Source: an uncultured Ruminococcus sp. (GTDB lineage Bacteria; Bacillota; Clostridia; Oscillospirales; CAG-272). From it: a stretch of 64,000 nucleotides of DNA. The notes under the pieces are model-generated. The model was given only the letters and a program-made list of their open reading frames with translations, did no database searches and was not told the origin of the DNA. Below, one piece after another: positions 25,501-33,148 of the stretch (positions are counted from its first letter, which is position 1; the number at the start of each line of letters is the position of its first letter). The translations under genes were made by a program, and so were the position numbers. The DNA is taken from positions 33,862-97,861 of the forward strand of contig CADBKZ010000008.1 of assembly GCA_902795355.1 (NCBI GenBank), read 5' to 3'.

Positions 25501-26303
25501 CGGTTTTGTTCGTAGGCTTCCACTTTCGCATCGTATTCGGCCTTGGCGGCCACATAGGCGTCGTAGGCCGATTTTTGCGCGTCGTAGGCGGCCTTGGCGA
25601 CCACATAGGCGTCGTAGGCCGACTTTTGCGCGTCGTAGGCCGATTTGGCGACCACATAGGCGTCGTAGGCCGACTTTTGCGCGTCGTAGGCCGATTTGGC
25701 GTTTTCATAGGTCACGATGGCCGACAGCGCGGCCTCGGCGGCGGTTCGGGGAGCGGTCAGAAGCCGATCGGCGACCGACGCCGGAATGGCGACCGACCAG
25801 CCGAACGATACCGTAATATCAAAGGATTCGGAATACCACAGGTCGCCGAAAACGACCGTGTACGCGTCGCCGGACTCGGCAAAATTCCGCTCAACGCCAA
25901 CGGGCGATCCGGTTTCGGCGTCGGTCAGCATTGCCGATTCGGGGATCCACGCCACCGCCGCTCCGTTCTCGGCGGTATAGCGGTACGGCGAAACGGTAAC
26001 GGTCAGGGTCCCCTCGTCCCCGTTATAAACGGTGCCGATGAGCGAATCGGGAAGATCCGCGCGGTAGCGGAGTTCCGCGCCGCTCTGCGCGCGCAGATAG
26101 GCCCGCTCCCCGTCGGTCAGCGCGTCGGCCGACGGCCATAACGCCCCGAAAAGCGCGTCGGCCGGAAGAACGGCATCGGTGGAAAGTCCGCGCCCGAAGC
26201 GCAGGTCGGGTTCCTCCGCCCCCGCGGGAATCACCGCCGCGGCCGAAACCAGCAGCATGGCAAAAACAAGCGCCGCGCAACATGCGACCCGCCCGAATTT
26301 CAT
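22557..26303 (-). CDS. Large membrane-anchored surface protein with coiled-coil and InlB-type repeats
   Basis: 1248 residues from ATG 26303 (GGGGGAG just upstream). Order of parts: signal peptide (to about residue 30); a beta-rich region with a WIPESAM segment; a helical repeat array at about 200-265 made of 17-residue AKSAYDAQKSAYDAYVV units; a long helical region; a Pro/Glu-rich linker (about 530-610). Then come at least four InlB/Flg_new-like repeats (FYTFLGW, VYRFVGW, LYTFRGW, FRYLFTGW), a membrane helix (LFLGAVAAVLIVVAAILLFIF), a basic stop-transfer and a 95-residue acidic Pro/Ala-rich tail. The tail would lie inside the cell. It suggests adhesion or envelope structure; not a known named protein. 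Monocistronic with its own promoter. Confidence 0.75.
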   Translation of the reverse strand: MKFGRVACCAALVFAMLLVSAAAVIPAGAEEPDLRFGRGLSTDAVLPADALFGALWPSADALTDGERAYLRAQSGAELRYRADLPDSLIGTVYNGDEGTLTVTVSPYRYTAENGAAVAWIPESAMLTDAETGSPVGVERNFAESGDAYTVVFGDLWYSESFDITVSFGWSVAIPASVADRLLTAPRTAAEAALSAIVTYENAKSAYDAQKSAYDAYVVAKSAYDAQKSAYDAYVVAKAAYDAQKSAYDAYVAAKAEYDAKVEAYEQNRAKQEAYYEALTAYYAYEAQRKQNAELYDRYEAYTSLLQGATERLAVPESMFLSDSHGWQFYGSLVGGTVDGVLARRTELQQLGVSLTLIDNANAATDELRELMRGYAELRDATYETELEKTAALFSYYSKNYPALRTQTGKLFENINAIYSYGMVQSTMEKYPETKARVPHFRQFLAQLYVLKCCLNDIETLDLSWTLPHNTTPLPELVEEPLLLTDLNRADPSGVTLPTEEVTLGEELPEPVPKPEKDFEELEDPRWLPEPEAVDPPPSEPAAVAAPAGEPAPVEPPAAEPVAPSLTDAERALAAELRQGVLPVRAAVGQPQTLKLTQSVIARRSVRNLKTVTFYEADGSVLSVREVDYGSEITDPPTPTRPEDGAYFYTFLGWIPFGSGAETPIRLSGITSDLSLSPLYEKRARTYEVVWSVAGQTVAEYYEYGQTPVCPIDTARQSGDTVYRFVGWSPALSPVTAPAAYTAQYETDVALYAVTWDLGDRTVTDRLPYGATPVFDGTPARAADSNLYTFRGWDRPVSRVTGDAVYRAVWRTVPLVTGASGEVYRAEHDDGAITVLQTGDVADLSAAAEYARQAGKTLNLVRGELALSFSPEELGRLSAALCTQLEFRVEPAGTEEGSVFRVACRNSLGQSLKTDLAFSVTVRYPASDGLYAMAYLVGESGERTELPMSRYAGGRAAFSVRDGETVICRPEYLLQYTDESDNCNPTLLPAHAPLGETVSLATDCTYGYEVSGATLVYANGATEDVGATFAMPAERLHVYLHVTQIVYHVTFTADGKILSEQDLLFGEEVAMPPDPSKADDGEFRYLFTGWSPYVTRRATGEERNPVYTAVFSRTPLATDEIRVRTWSFFGTPLFLGAVAAVLIVVAAILLFIFRKKIFRKRKPAEPDETAGEKPNVSAPAEAESLAEPPPDFAEVPSPEAEGHGSGEESEPPAENPAAEQPTAETVSAEPAPQNAATEPPTVANPENPA
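25548..25700 (-). repeat. Tandem 51-bp repeat inside the surface protein gene
   Basis: Three near-identical 51-base units (starts 25548, 25599, 25650), each coding for one 17-residue Ala/Tyr/Lys/Asp unit of a predicted coiled coil. More degenerate units flank them. Such arrays change length by slippage. Confidence 0.85.
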
Positions 26304-26359
26304 GGCAACTCCCCCTTTCCGCGCCGAACGCGCTTTTGAAAATCCGATTTCATCTATAT

Positions 26360-26388
26360 ATTTTACCATATCCCGCGAAAAAAGTCAA
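26360..26388 (-). promoter_or_regulatory. Promoter of the large surface protein gene
   Basis: Minus strand TTGACT (26383-26388), 17-base spacer, TAAAAT (26360-26365), about 50 bases before the start codon. Confidence 0.7.
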
Positions 26389-26409
26389 TAGGGAGACTTT
26401 GGGGAATGC

Positions 26410-26443
26410 AAAAAGCGAAGCCCCCGAGGGGACTTCGCTTTTT
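26410..26443. terminator. Bidirectional terminator after cspA
   Basis: AAAAAGCGAAG (26410-26420) pairs with CTTCGCTTTTT (26433-26443), with a C/G-rich inner stem. T runs appear on both strands; on the minus strand it ends the cold shock gene. Confidence 0.85.
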
Positions 26444-26459
26444 GTGGGTGTGCCGGAAC

Positions 26460-26672
26460 TCACGCGGGAATTACATTCACCGCACGGAGCTTTGCACTGT
26501 TTTTGGGATCGGGTTCGGTATCGAACGTAACTTTTTGACCCTCGGAGAGCGTCTTGAATCCGTCGATCTGAATCGCCGAGAAGTGGACGAACACGTCATC
26601 GCCGCCGTTGTCGTTGGCAATGAAGCCGTAGCCCTTTTCAGCGTTGAACCACTTAACTGTACCGGTGTTCAC
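26460..26672 (-). CDS. Cold shock protein (CspA family)
   Basis: 70 residues, a single cold-shock (OB-fold) domain: [16 protein letters not shown] with RNP1 (KGYGFI) and [10 protein letters not shown] with RNP2 (VFVHF). It binds single-stranded RNA/DNA and melts mRNA structure. The start is GTG 26672, with AGGAGG 8 bases upstream; the frame has an earlier ATG but it has no ribosome-binding site. The leader is about 100 bases and can fold, as is common for temperature-controlled csp mRNAs. Monocistronic between its own promoter and terminator. Confidence 0.95.
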   Translation of the reverse strand: MNTGTVKWFNAEKGYGFIANDNGGDDVFVHFSAIQIDGFKTLSEGQKVTFDTEPDPKNSAKLRAVNVIPA

Positions 26673-26780
26673 TATGGGTACCTCCTGCTTGAAATTCGTA
26701 CCCGGAAAAAATACAAAATCCACGCCGTTCCGACAAAATCGGTCGGCGCGGAATCGGAATCAATCTCGAATACGGATATA

Positions 26781-26809
26781 AGTATATCACAATTTTTTCC
26801 AACAGTCAA
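26781..26809 (-). promoter_or_regulatory. Promoter of the cold shock gene
   Basis: Minus strand TTGACT (26804-26809), 17-base spacer, TATACT (26781-26786), giving a leader of about 100 bases. Confidence 0.75.
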
Positions 26810-26884
26810 TAGTTTTATCAAAAATTTTCACCGAAAACACAGACTTTCGGGGGATTTCCCGCCGTTTTGCCCCCCATTCCGGAA

Positions 26885-27538
26885 TCAACGCTCGGGAAAG
26901 AGGCGGTCAAACGGAATTTCCGAAAGGCTCCCGCAGATCATAAGCGGGTTTGCCGCCGCGAGCGCGCGCAGGGATTGATGCCCGCAGGTCAAAAGAACGA
27001 TGTCCGCTCCCATTGCGCGGGCGGTTTCGGCGTCGTGGTCGGTGTCCCCCACCATCAGCGGGACGGCGTTCGGGTTCCGCTCGCGCCAAGCGCGCGCCGG
27101 ACCGAGTTTTCCGTGGGCGTGGATGTTGTCGGCTCCGAGAATTTCGCAAAACCGCTCGCGAATGCCGAGCGAATCCAACTGCCGCAGCAGCATTCCCCGC
27201 TCGGTTGCCGAAAGCAACACCTGCGGAACGCCGCGCCGGTTCATCCGGTCCAGAATTTCGGGGGCGTCGGGATACAGGGCCGCGTCGTTCCCGCCGCGGT
27301 TGTAGTCGTCCATCCATTCGTCGGCCAGCTCCGAGAACGGGTGTTCCGAAAAATCAAAGCCGAGGCGGCGATAATAGTCGATTACGGGAAAACCGAACAC
27401 CGCACGGTACGCGTCGGCGTTCTCAAACGGCGGCAGGCCGTGCTTGACGAGCAGCCGGTTGGTTACGGCAATGTCGTGCGCAACGTCGTTGAGCAGCGTT
27501 CCGTTAAAATCCCAGATCAGGTGGGTATAGGGCTTCAT
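26885..27538 (-). CDS. HAD family hydrolase (phosphoglycolate phosphatase-like)
   Basis: 217 residues from ATG 27538 (AAGGA 8 bases upstream). HAD motifs: IWDFNGTLLND (nucleophile Asp; the usual second Asp is Asn here, a variant I have seen in related Clostridia proteins), VLLSATER (motif II), the Lys of HGKLGPARAW and PLMVGDTDHDAETARAMGAD (motif III/IV). A helical cap lies between motifs I and II. It probably removes phosphate from a small metabolite. The 2-phosphoglycolate assignment is by general resemblance only. Convergent with the genes to its left and divergent from the SleB-like gene. Confidence 0.8.
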   Translation of the reverse strand: MKPYTHLIWDFNGTLLNDVAHDIAVTNRLLVKHGLPPFENADAYRAVFGFPVIDYYRRLGFDFSEHPFSELADEWMDDYNRGGNDAALYPDAPEILDRMNRRGVPQVLLSATERGMLLRQLDSLGIRERFCEILGADNIHAHGKLGPARAWRERNPNAVPLMVGDTDHDAETARAMGADIVLLTCGHQSLRALAAANPLMICGSLSEIPFDRLFPER

Positions 27539-27604
27539 GGTCGGGTTCCTTTCTTGCATTTGGTGGGGTTTCCGTTTACTTCCCGAATTGGCGGAAAGTG
27601 TGGG

Positions 27605-27633
27605 TTGCATTCGGGCGGCGGATATGTTAGAAT
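27605..27633 (+). promoter_or_regulatory. Promoter of the SleB-like hydrolase gene
   Basis: TTGCAT (27605-27610), 17-base spacer, TAGAAT (27628-27633), about 25 bases before the ribosome-binding site AAGGAG. Confidence 0.65.
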
Positions 27634-27663
27634 GGAATCACTCTCAAAGAAAGGAGTTTTTCC

Positions 27664-28512
27664 ATGAAAAACAAACAAAAATCCCGCCTCTGTTGGTTTT
27701 TGGGATTCTGCCTGCTCTTATCGGCGTTCGGCATGTTCGGCGCGTCCGCCGCCTCGCCGCCCGAGGGGGTGATTACGCCCGTTTACCTCGACCGCTCGGA
27801 AGTGCTGCGCGGGGAATGCACCCGCATTGACGGCGTGACCTACGTTCCGCTCCGGCGGTTCTGCGCGCTCTTCGGCGTAACCGACCTGACTTGGAACGGC
27901 AAGACCAACACGGCAACCGTTTCCTCGCAGAACCTCTCCATGTCGGTTCGAACGGGCGACGTTTACATCCTTGCAAACGGGCATTATTTCTACACCGTTG
28001 GTGCGGTTCGCAACCTTGCAGGCTCGCTCTACGTGCCGATCCGGCCCATGGCGCGCGCGTTTGCGCTCGACCTTGATTGGGACGCCTCGGTTTCGGCGGT
28101 CCGCCTCTCGCGCACCGAACGCTCGGCCGCGGCTTGGGCGGACTACGACGCGGACACGCTCTATTGGCTCTCCCGCATTATTTCCTCGGAAGCGCGTGGA
28201 GAATGTATGGAAGGGCAAATGGCGGTTGGAAACGTGGTTTACAACCGCGTGGCGTCCAAGGAATTTCCGAACACGGTCTGGGGCGTGATCTTCGACCGCA
28301 AATACGGCACGCAGTTCTCCCCCGTTTCGTTCGGTACCATTTACAACGCGCCGACGGCAAGCGCCGTGATTGCGGCGAAGATCTGCATGGAAGGCTACTC
28401 CATTTCGGATCGCGCGCTGTACTTCGTCAACCCGAAATTGGCCACCAGCACATGGATCCAGCGCGCTCGCCCGTACCTGTTCACCATCGGATGCCATCAG
28501 TTTTACGCATAA
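27664..28512 (+). CDS. Secreted cell wall hydrolase, SleB-like, with copper-amine-oxidase-type N-domain
   Basis: 282 residues. Signal peptide (LGFCLLLSAFGMFGASA); a copper amine oxidase N-terminal-like domain at about 35-150 (VYLDRSEVLRG, TYVPLRRFCALFG, LYVPIRPMARAF); then a hydrolase_2/SleB domain (LYWLSRIISSEARGECMEGQMAVGNVV at about 168-195, NAPTASAVIAA, ALYFVNP). SleB-type enzymes are lytic transglycosylases acting on peptidoglycan, with the glutamate in SSEARGE as catalytic residue. The N-domain probably helps wall binding. It may act in spore germination or in vegetative wall turnover; sequence does not decide. Confidence 0.85.
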   Translation: MKNKQKSRLCWFLGFCLLLSAFGMFGASAASPPEGVITPVYLDRSEVLRGECTRIDGVTYVPLRRFCALFGVTDLTWNGKTNTATVSSQNLSMSVRTGDVYILANGHYFYTVGAVRNLAGSLYVPIRPMARAFALDLDWDASVSAVRLSRTERSAAAWADYDADTLYWLSRIISSEARGECMEGQMAVGNVVYNRVASKEFPNTVWGVIFDRKYGTQFSPVSFGTIYNAPTASAVIAAKICMEGYSISDRALYFVNPKLATSTWIQRARPYLFTIGCHQFYA

Positions 28513-28520
28513 ACCCTTAT

Positions 28521-28551
28521 GGGAGACCGCGCCGCGGTCTCCCGTTTTTTT
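28521..28551 (+). terminator. Intrinsic terminator after the SleB-like gene
   Basis: GGGAGACCGC (28521-28530), 3-base loop, GCGGTCTCCC (28534-28543), then GTTTTTTT. Confidence 0.9.
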
Positions 28552-28681
28552 GCGGCCGCGGGGGCCGCGTCCGGCACCCATCGGCCGTTTCCGACATATA
28601 CTGACATTGGCGGGAAGCGACGGACAGACGCCTCGTTTTTCCCGCCGTCCGGAATTTTCAGAAAGGACCCATGATCCGATT

Positions 28682-29521
28682 ATGCCTCAACAATTTACCA
28701 ACCGCGCGCAGATCTCCTACAACAATACCGTTGTGGTTTCCAACACGGTGATCGGCGAGATTGCCGACGTGCTCTCGATTTCCAAAACGGCGTTGCAGGA
28801 CTCCTACACGGTGGGAGAACAGGTCACATACGTGGTCAACCTGATCAACTCGGGAACCGCCGGCCTGACCGACCTGACCCTGACCGACGACCTCGGCGCG
28901 GGCGACGGAACGGCCGTTCCCCTTTCCGCCGTTGCGGAGTCTGTCCGCTATTTTGTCAACGGCGTTTTGCAGGCCGCCCCCGCCGTTACGGCCGGAGACA
29001 GCCTGACCGTTGGCGGCGTTAACGTTCCCGCGGGCGGGAACGCAACTGTTGTTTACGAAGCGTTCGTCACCTCGTTCGCCTCTCCCGAGGCGGGAGCCGT
29101 TGTGACCAACACCGTAACGGCGACCGGCGCGGGAATCGCTCCCGCAACCGCCGCCGCGACCATTGCCGCCGCAGAAGGCCCCGTTCTCTCGATTACCAAA
29201 TCGCTCTCGCCCGTTTCGGTTCCCGAAAACGGGACCCTGACCTACACGTTCCTGATCCAGAACAGCGGGAACGCCGCGACCGCCGAGAGCGACAACCTCG
29301 TCCTCTCGGACACCTTCGATCCGATCCTCTCGGGCATCACCGTGACCTACAACGGCGCGACCATGCCCGCCGAGGACTATTCCTACGACGAGACGACCGG
29401 CGTTTTCACGACCAAAGCGGGCGTGATTTCGGTTCCCGCCGCAACCTTTACGCAGGCCGAGGACGGCTCTTGGGTTGTTACCCAAGGCTCCGCGACCCTG
29501 ACCGTTACCGGAACCATCTGA
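28682..29521 (+). CDS. DUF11-type repeat protein
   Basis: 279 residues of beta-rich sequence with two DUF11-like Ig-fold repeats: LSISKTALQDSYTVGEQVTYVVNLINSG (about 32-60) and LSITKSLSPVSVPENGTLTYTFLIQNSG (about 170-198). It starts MPQQFTNRAQISYNN and has no signal peptide or anchor, unlike most DUF11 surface proteins. I recall stand-alone forms of this kind in Clostridia, with unknown function. AAAGGA lies 14 bases before ATG 28682, rather far; an ATG closer to it is in another frame that soon stops. The gene stands alone before a terminator. Confidence 0.75.
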   Translation: MPQQFTNRAQISYNNTVVVSNTVIGEIADVLSISKTALQDSYTVGEQVTYVVNLINSGTAGLTDLTLTDDLGAGDGTAVPLSAVAESVRYFVNGVLQAAPAVTAGDSLTVGGVNVPAGGNATVVYEAFVTSFASPEAGAVVTNTVTATGAGIAPATAAATIAAAEGPVLSITKSLSPVSVPENGTLTYTFLIQNSGNAATAESDNLVLSDTFDPILSGITVTYNGATMPAEDYSYDETTGVFTTKAGVISVPAATFTQAEDGSWVVTQGSATLTVTGTI

Positions 29522-29544
29522 CCGCCCCGAAAAGGAATTTCCCC

Positions 29545-29577
29545 GACCGCCCAAGCAACCGCTCGGGCGGTCTTTTC
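29545..29577 (+). terminator. Terminator after the DUF11 gene
   Basis: GACCGCCC (29545-29552) pairs with GGGCGGTC (29565-29572), followed by TTTT. Confidence 0.75.
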
Positions 29578-29624
29578 CGGCCTGCGGGCGGCTCGGCGTT
29601 GCCGATTCTTTTTTAACTTTCCCT

Positions 29625-30104
29625 TTATTTGTGGTATTTTCCCCCATGCAGGATTGAGAGCGAGCGGTAAACGGTTTCCAGCAGAAGCACGCGCATAAGC
29701 TGGTGCGGAAAGGTCAGCTTGGAAACCGACAGCCGCAGGTCGCACGCCGCCTTGACCGAAGGAAAAAGCCCATACGACGACCCGATTACCAGCGCGAGCG
29801 CGCCGCGGGTCGTTCCGATTTGCCCCAGCGTTCCGGCAAGCTCCTCGGAAGAGAGCTGCTTTCCTTCCACGCAAAGGGCCGCCCGAAAGGCGCGCGGCGG
29901 CATGGCCGCAAGAATCCGCGCCCCTTCCGCTTCCAGCCCCGCGGCAATTTCCGCGCGGCTCGGGCAATCGGGCAATCTTTCCTCCTTAATCTGAACGGTC
30001 TCCAAGCGGCAGAACGCCCCGAGCCGTTTTTCATATTCGGCGCACGCTTCCCGAAGATACCCCTCTTTCAGCGTTCCAACGGTAATCAGCGTAATATTGA
30101 GCAT
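29625..30104 (-). CDS. rlmH: 23S rRNA (pseudouridine1915-N3)-methyltransferase RlmH
   Basis: 159 residues from ATG 30104 (AAGGAG 6 bases upstream), the usual size. The SPOUT knot signature is clear: LALVIGSSYGL, LRLSVSKLTFPHQLMRVLLLE, and the C-terminal GGKYHK that reaches the substrate. It methylates pseudouridine 1915 in helix 69 of assembled 70S ribosomes. The SAM loop reads IGSSYGL where most members have IGGPxGL or IGGAxGL. Followed on the same strand after yycJ, a pairing I recall from other Bacillota. Confidence 0.93.
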   Translation of the reverse strand: MLNITLITVGTLKEGYLREACAEYEKRLGAFCRLETVQIKEERLPDCPSRAEIAAGLEAEGARILAAMPPRAFRAALCVEGKQLSSEELAGTLGQIGTTRGALALVIGSSYGLFPSVKAACDLRLSVSKLTFPHQLMRVLLLETVYRSLSILHGGKYHK

Positions 30105-30132
30105 GGAAAACTCCTTTCGGGTCAATCCCGCC

Positions 30133-30909
30133 TCAAAGCAGGAAGGTCACTTCCTCGGGGTCGGCCACGCAGAGCGTAACCGCCTCGTTCGCAACGGCCC
30201 CGAGCGTTTCCCCGTAGGCCGCGTTTGGCGTGTTGTTCTCTCGGCTCAAATGCGCCAGCATAATGCGCTCCGCGCCGCACGCCGCAAGGCGCGCCGCCAG
30301 AACGGCGCATTCGGGGTTGGAAAGATGCCCGCGCCGCGAACGGATCCGCCGCTTCAATTCCTCGGGGTAGCTCCCGTTTTCCAGCATTTCGGGGTCATGG
30401 TTGCTTTCAAGGATCACCGCTTGGCAATCCGAAAGTCCCTCGCGGATCTCCGGCGTTACATAGCCGATGTCGGTGGCATACCCCACGCGGTAACGCCGTT
30501 CGCCGTCCGCAATCTCAACGCGATAGCCGACCGAGGCGCGGCTGTCGTGCGGGGTGGGAAAGGACGTTACGGTAAAAGGCCCCACCGTTTCCGTATAGAG
30601 CGGCGGGTGGCGTACCAGCAAAGGCTCCGCCGTTTCCCGCGCTTCGAGCCGATAGGCGCAAGCCGCCGCAATGTGGACGGGAACGGGGTATTTTTTCAGA
30701 AAAATCGGCAGCGCGCTGATGTGGTCGCTGTGTTCATGCGTTACAAACACGGCCCGCACCTGCTCGGGGGCGTACCCGCACGCGCGAATGGCGGCGCAGA
30801 GACGCTTGGCGTTCTTGCCCGCGTCGATCAGGATGCAATCCTCGCCCGCGCCGATCAGAAAAGAATTGCCCGAAGAGCCTGAATAAAGCGAACAGATATG
30901 CAGCTTCAA
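30133..30909 (-). CDS. Metallo-beta-lactamase fold hydrolase, YycJ/WalJ-like
   Basis: 258 residues from TTG 30909, which overlaps the upstream stop (TTGA) and has GGGGTGG before it; GTG 30918 is an alternative. The start KLHICSLYSGSSGNSFLI is characteristic of YycJ. Metal ligands appear in THEHSDH (about residue 58-64), later in DIG and in LAHLSREN. YycJ proteins are thought to be nucleases or phosphoesterases linked to wall and chromosome homeostasis. Here the walRK genes are not adjacent; the neighbour is rlmH. Confidence 0.85.
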   Translation of the reverse strand: MKLHICSLYSGSSGNSFLIGAGEDCILIDAGKNAKRLCAAIRACGYAPEQVRAVFVTHEHSDHISALPIFLKKYPVPVHIAAACAYRLEARETAEPLLVRHPPLYTETVGPFTVTSFPTPHDSRASVGYRVEIADGERRYRVGYATDIGYVTPEIREGLSDCQAVILESNHDPEMLENGSYPEELKRRIRSRRGHLSNPECAVLAARLAACGAERIMLAHLSRENNTPNAAYGETLGAVANEAVTLCVADPEEVTFLL

Positions 30910-31289
30910 CCGAACCACCCCGCCATCGTTTGGCCAACAAAGAGGTAAAGCGCGTCGAAAAGAAAGGTGAGCAGGATGGGAATTACAATCGTCAACATCC
31001 ATCGGGAGCCGCGGAACCTGCGCTTCGCTTCCTCGATTTTCGCTTCCCGCTCTTCCAAGGGAAGCGATTCGGGCAGGTCTTCCGGCTTGGCGTTCCGGAG
31101 CGAAAACCCGCGGTTATAAAGAACGAACGCCAGCAGAAACCCGCCGCCGACCGCAAGATACACGGCCGGAAGATAGGCGAACCGAAGCAGGACCGGCAAC
31201 GCGAAATAAACCGCCGCGAACAACACGGTGTTGAAAATCAGCAAAATCATCAGGCGCGTTTGCCCGTTTTTGAGGGGATTCCGAATCAT
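30906..31289 (-). CDS. Small membrane protein of unknown function
   Basis: 127 residues with three probable membrane helices: about 13-35 (MILLIFNTVLFAAVYFAL region), 42-60 and 100-122 (LTIVIPILLTFLFDALYLFV). A charged cytoplasmic loop lies between helices two and three (PEDLPESLPLEEREAKIEEAKRR). I do not recognise a family. It overlaps the yycJ-like start, so the two are translated together. Confidence 0.7.
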   Translation of the reverse strand: MIRNPLKNGQTRLMILLIFNTVLFAAVYFALPVLLRFAYLPAVYLAVGGGFLLAFVLYNRGFSLRNAKPEDLPESLPLEEREAKIEEAKRRFRGSRWMLTIVIPILLTFLFDALYLFVGQTMAGWFG

Positions 31290-31403
31290 AAAGACTCCTT
31301 TTTTTGCAAAATGTTCTCCCCGCGGATCGAGGGAACGTCGGAAGAGGGGCGCCCCCGTCCTTTGGCAAAGAAAGGGACGCCCCCGAACTTATATTTGAGC
31401 GGC

Positions 31404-32684
31404 TTACACCCGAACGGCCCCGACGGGACGAATGCGAAGAACCATGCACGCGCCCTTGCCGAACACCGCGTCCATCGCGGCGCGGAACGAATCGGTCTCT
31501 CCGCTCGGAACAAACGCCTGAACCGTTCCCGCAAAACCGCCGCCGTGAACGCGCCACGCCGCGCGCTTCCCCGCAAGAATGCGCTCCGCGAGGCAAAGCG
31601 CGAGAGAAAGCCCCTGCTCGGACGTGTTTTTGGTGGTATACACATTTTGCAGGTAACAGAACGAGGAACGCCCCGAAGCGACCACGTTCTCGAAAAACGC
31701 CGACAAATCGCCTGCGCGAAGCGCGGCTTTCTGCTTGGCAACGCGCCGGTTTTCCGCATAGAAATGCAGCGCGCGGAGAACGGCGCGGTCGCCGACGGAC
31801 GAGCGCAATTCGGCGATTTTCGCGAGAACCTCGCTCTCTTCCACGTCGCGCAGAACCGGCTTTCCGAACGCGGCCGCCACCGCCTTCATTTCGGCGGGAA
31901 CCGAGGCGTAATCGTCGGTCAGGTCGGCATGGTTTCCGCCGGTATTCACAATGCAAAGGTTGTAACCCGCACCGGTAATATCAAAGTTGATCTTCTCGAT
32001 CTCGGGCCGCTTCGGGTCCTCAAAATCGATGGCAACGATTCCGCCGACGGCGCAGGCGACCTGATCCATTAACCCGCAGGGTTTCCCGAAAAAGACGTTT
32101 TCGGCATACTGCGCGATCTTGGCGATCTCCACGTTATCCACTCTGCCGCCGTTATAAAGATGGTTCAGAATATTTCCGATCATATCCTCGAACGCGGCGG
32201 ACGAGGAAATGCCGGAGCCTTTGAGCACATTGGATGTGGTGTAGGCGTCGAACCCGCCGGCGCGGTAGCCGGTTTTGCGGAATCCCGCCGCCATTCCCGC
32301 AATCAGCGCGGCGGAACACTCACGGCGCGCGGGGTCCGGCTCGGCAAAGGTTTCAAGGTCCACGACATCCTCGCGGAAGCCCTCGCTTTTTACGCGGATG
32401 CCGTTCCCCTCGCTCTTTGCCGCAACGGCGATGATGTCGAGGTCAATCGAGGCGGCGATCACGCAGCCGTGATTGTGGTCGGTGTGGTTGCCCGAAAGTT
32501 CGCTTCTGCCCGCAACCGAATAGAAATCGGCGTCGCGGTCGGCTCCGTAAAGAGCTTCAAACGATTCGAGCGCGGCGGCGTAGCGCGCCTTTTGCGCCGG
32601 AAGCGCGGCGGCTCCGTAAAGGCAGGTCAGTCGGTCGTCAAATTTGCCGCCGAGAAGCGCGGCTTTGAGTTCGGCAGGTTTCAT
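31404..32684 (-). CDS. galK: Galactokinase (GHMP family)
   Basis: 426 residues from ATG 32684 (GGAG upstream, ATGA overlap with the abrB-like gene). The GHMP motifs are present: GRSELSGNHTDHNHG (sugar-binding, about 65-80), LKGSGISSSAAFEDMIGNILN (ATP loop, about 150-170) and RVHGGGFAGTVQAFV near the C-terminus. It phosphorylates galactose to galactose-1-phosphate for the Leloir pathway. No galT or galE lies in the window. A much longer frame upstream is open but reads through abrB on the wrong frame and is not real. Co-transcribed behind abrB. Confidence 0.9.
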   Translation of the reverse strand: MKPAELKAALLGGKFDDRLTCLYGAAALPAQKARYAAALESFEALYGADRDADFYSVAGRSELSGNHTDHNHGCVIAASIDLDIIAVAAKSEGNGIRVKSEGFREDVVDLETFAEPDPARRECSAALIAGMAAGFRKTGYRAGGFDAYTTSNVLKGSGISSSAAFEDMIGNILNHLYNGGRVDNVEIAKIAQYAENVFFGKPCGLMDQVACAVGGIVAIDFEDPKRPEIEKINFDITGAGYNLCIVNTGGNHADLTDDYASVPAEMKAVAAAFGKPVLRDVEESEVLAKIAELRSSVGDRAVLRALHFYAENRRVAKQKAALRAGDLSAFFENVVASGRSSFCYLQNVYTTKNTSEQGLSLALCLAERILAGKRAAWRVHGGGFAGTVQAFVPSGETDSFRAAMDAVFGKGACMVLRIRPVGAVRV

Positions 32685-32944
32685 TCGGCGTCTCCGGTTC
32701 CATTGAGTTTTGCAAGCTTTGCAAGGCATTCGCGGCAGATCCGCTTGCCCCCGAACAGAACAAGGTCGTCCGCGTTCGTGCAAAAGATGCAGGACGGCTG
32801 ATATTTTTGCAGGATCACGCGGTCGCCGTCCACATAAATTTCCATGGCGTCGCGCAATTGCAGCCCAAGCGTCTGCCGAATTTCCGCGGGCATCACAATT
32901 CGCCCGAGTTCGTCGATTTTCCGTACCATTCCCGTTGATTTCAT
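32681..32944 (-). CDS. AbrB/SpoVT-type transition-state regulator
   Basis: 87 residues from ATG 32944. N-terminal swapped-hairpin DNA-binding domain (STGMVRKIDELGRIVMPAEI, about 2-23, then LRDAMEIYVDGDRVILQKY), and a C-terminal CxxC...CxxC pair (SCIFC...RICREC) likely to bind zinc. AbrB-type proteins bind many promoters and respond to growth phase. Driven by a perfect promoter at 32989-33017 and coupled to galK by ATGA. Confidence 0.9.
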   Translation of the reverse strand: MKSTGMVRKIDELGRIVMPAEIRQTLGLQLRDAMEIYVDGDRVILQKYQPSCIFCTNADDLVLFGGKRICRECLAKLAKLNGTGDAE

Positions 32945-32988
32945 TTGTAAAATCCCCTTTTTTTGATATTTTTTTCCGGACATTCCCT

Positions 32989-33017
32989 ATTATAACCCTT
33001 TTTTTGCGGTTTGTCAA
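32989..33017 (-). promoter_or_regulatory. Perfect consensus promoter for abrB-galK
   Basis: Minus strand TTGACA (33012-33017), 17-base spacer, TATAAT (32989-32994); leader of about 40 bases. Confidence 0.88.
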
Positions 33018-33087
33018 GAGGAAAACAGTAAAAATTTGGAAAATTAAGAAAATTTTTTCAGTTATTTGCGAAAATTCAAAAAAACAC

Positions 33088-33116
33088 TTGACAAAGCGGC
33101 GGAGTGCGGATATAAT
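33088..33116 (+). promoter_or_regulatory. Perfect consensus promoter for the folT riboswitch operon
   Basis: TTGACA (33088-33093), 17-base spacer, TATAAT (33111-33116). Start near 33123, so the transcript begins about 27 bases before the THF riboswitch. Confidence 0.88.
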
Positions 33117-33148
33117 AGTAGGTAATCGGAAGTTGTTTCCGAAATTCG

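Noticed and set aside
25548..25700. CRISPR-like regular repeats
   Set aside because: The units are contiguous with no spacers, are multiples of three and are translated as coiled-coil units.
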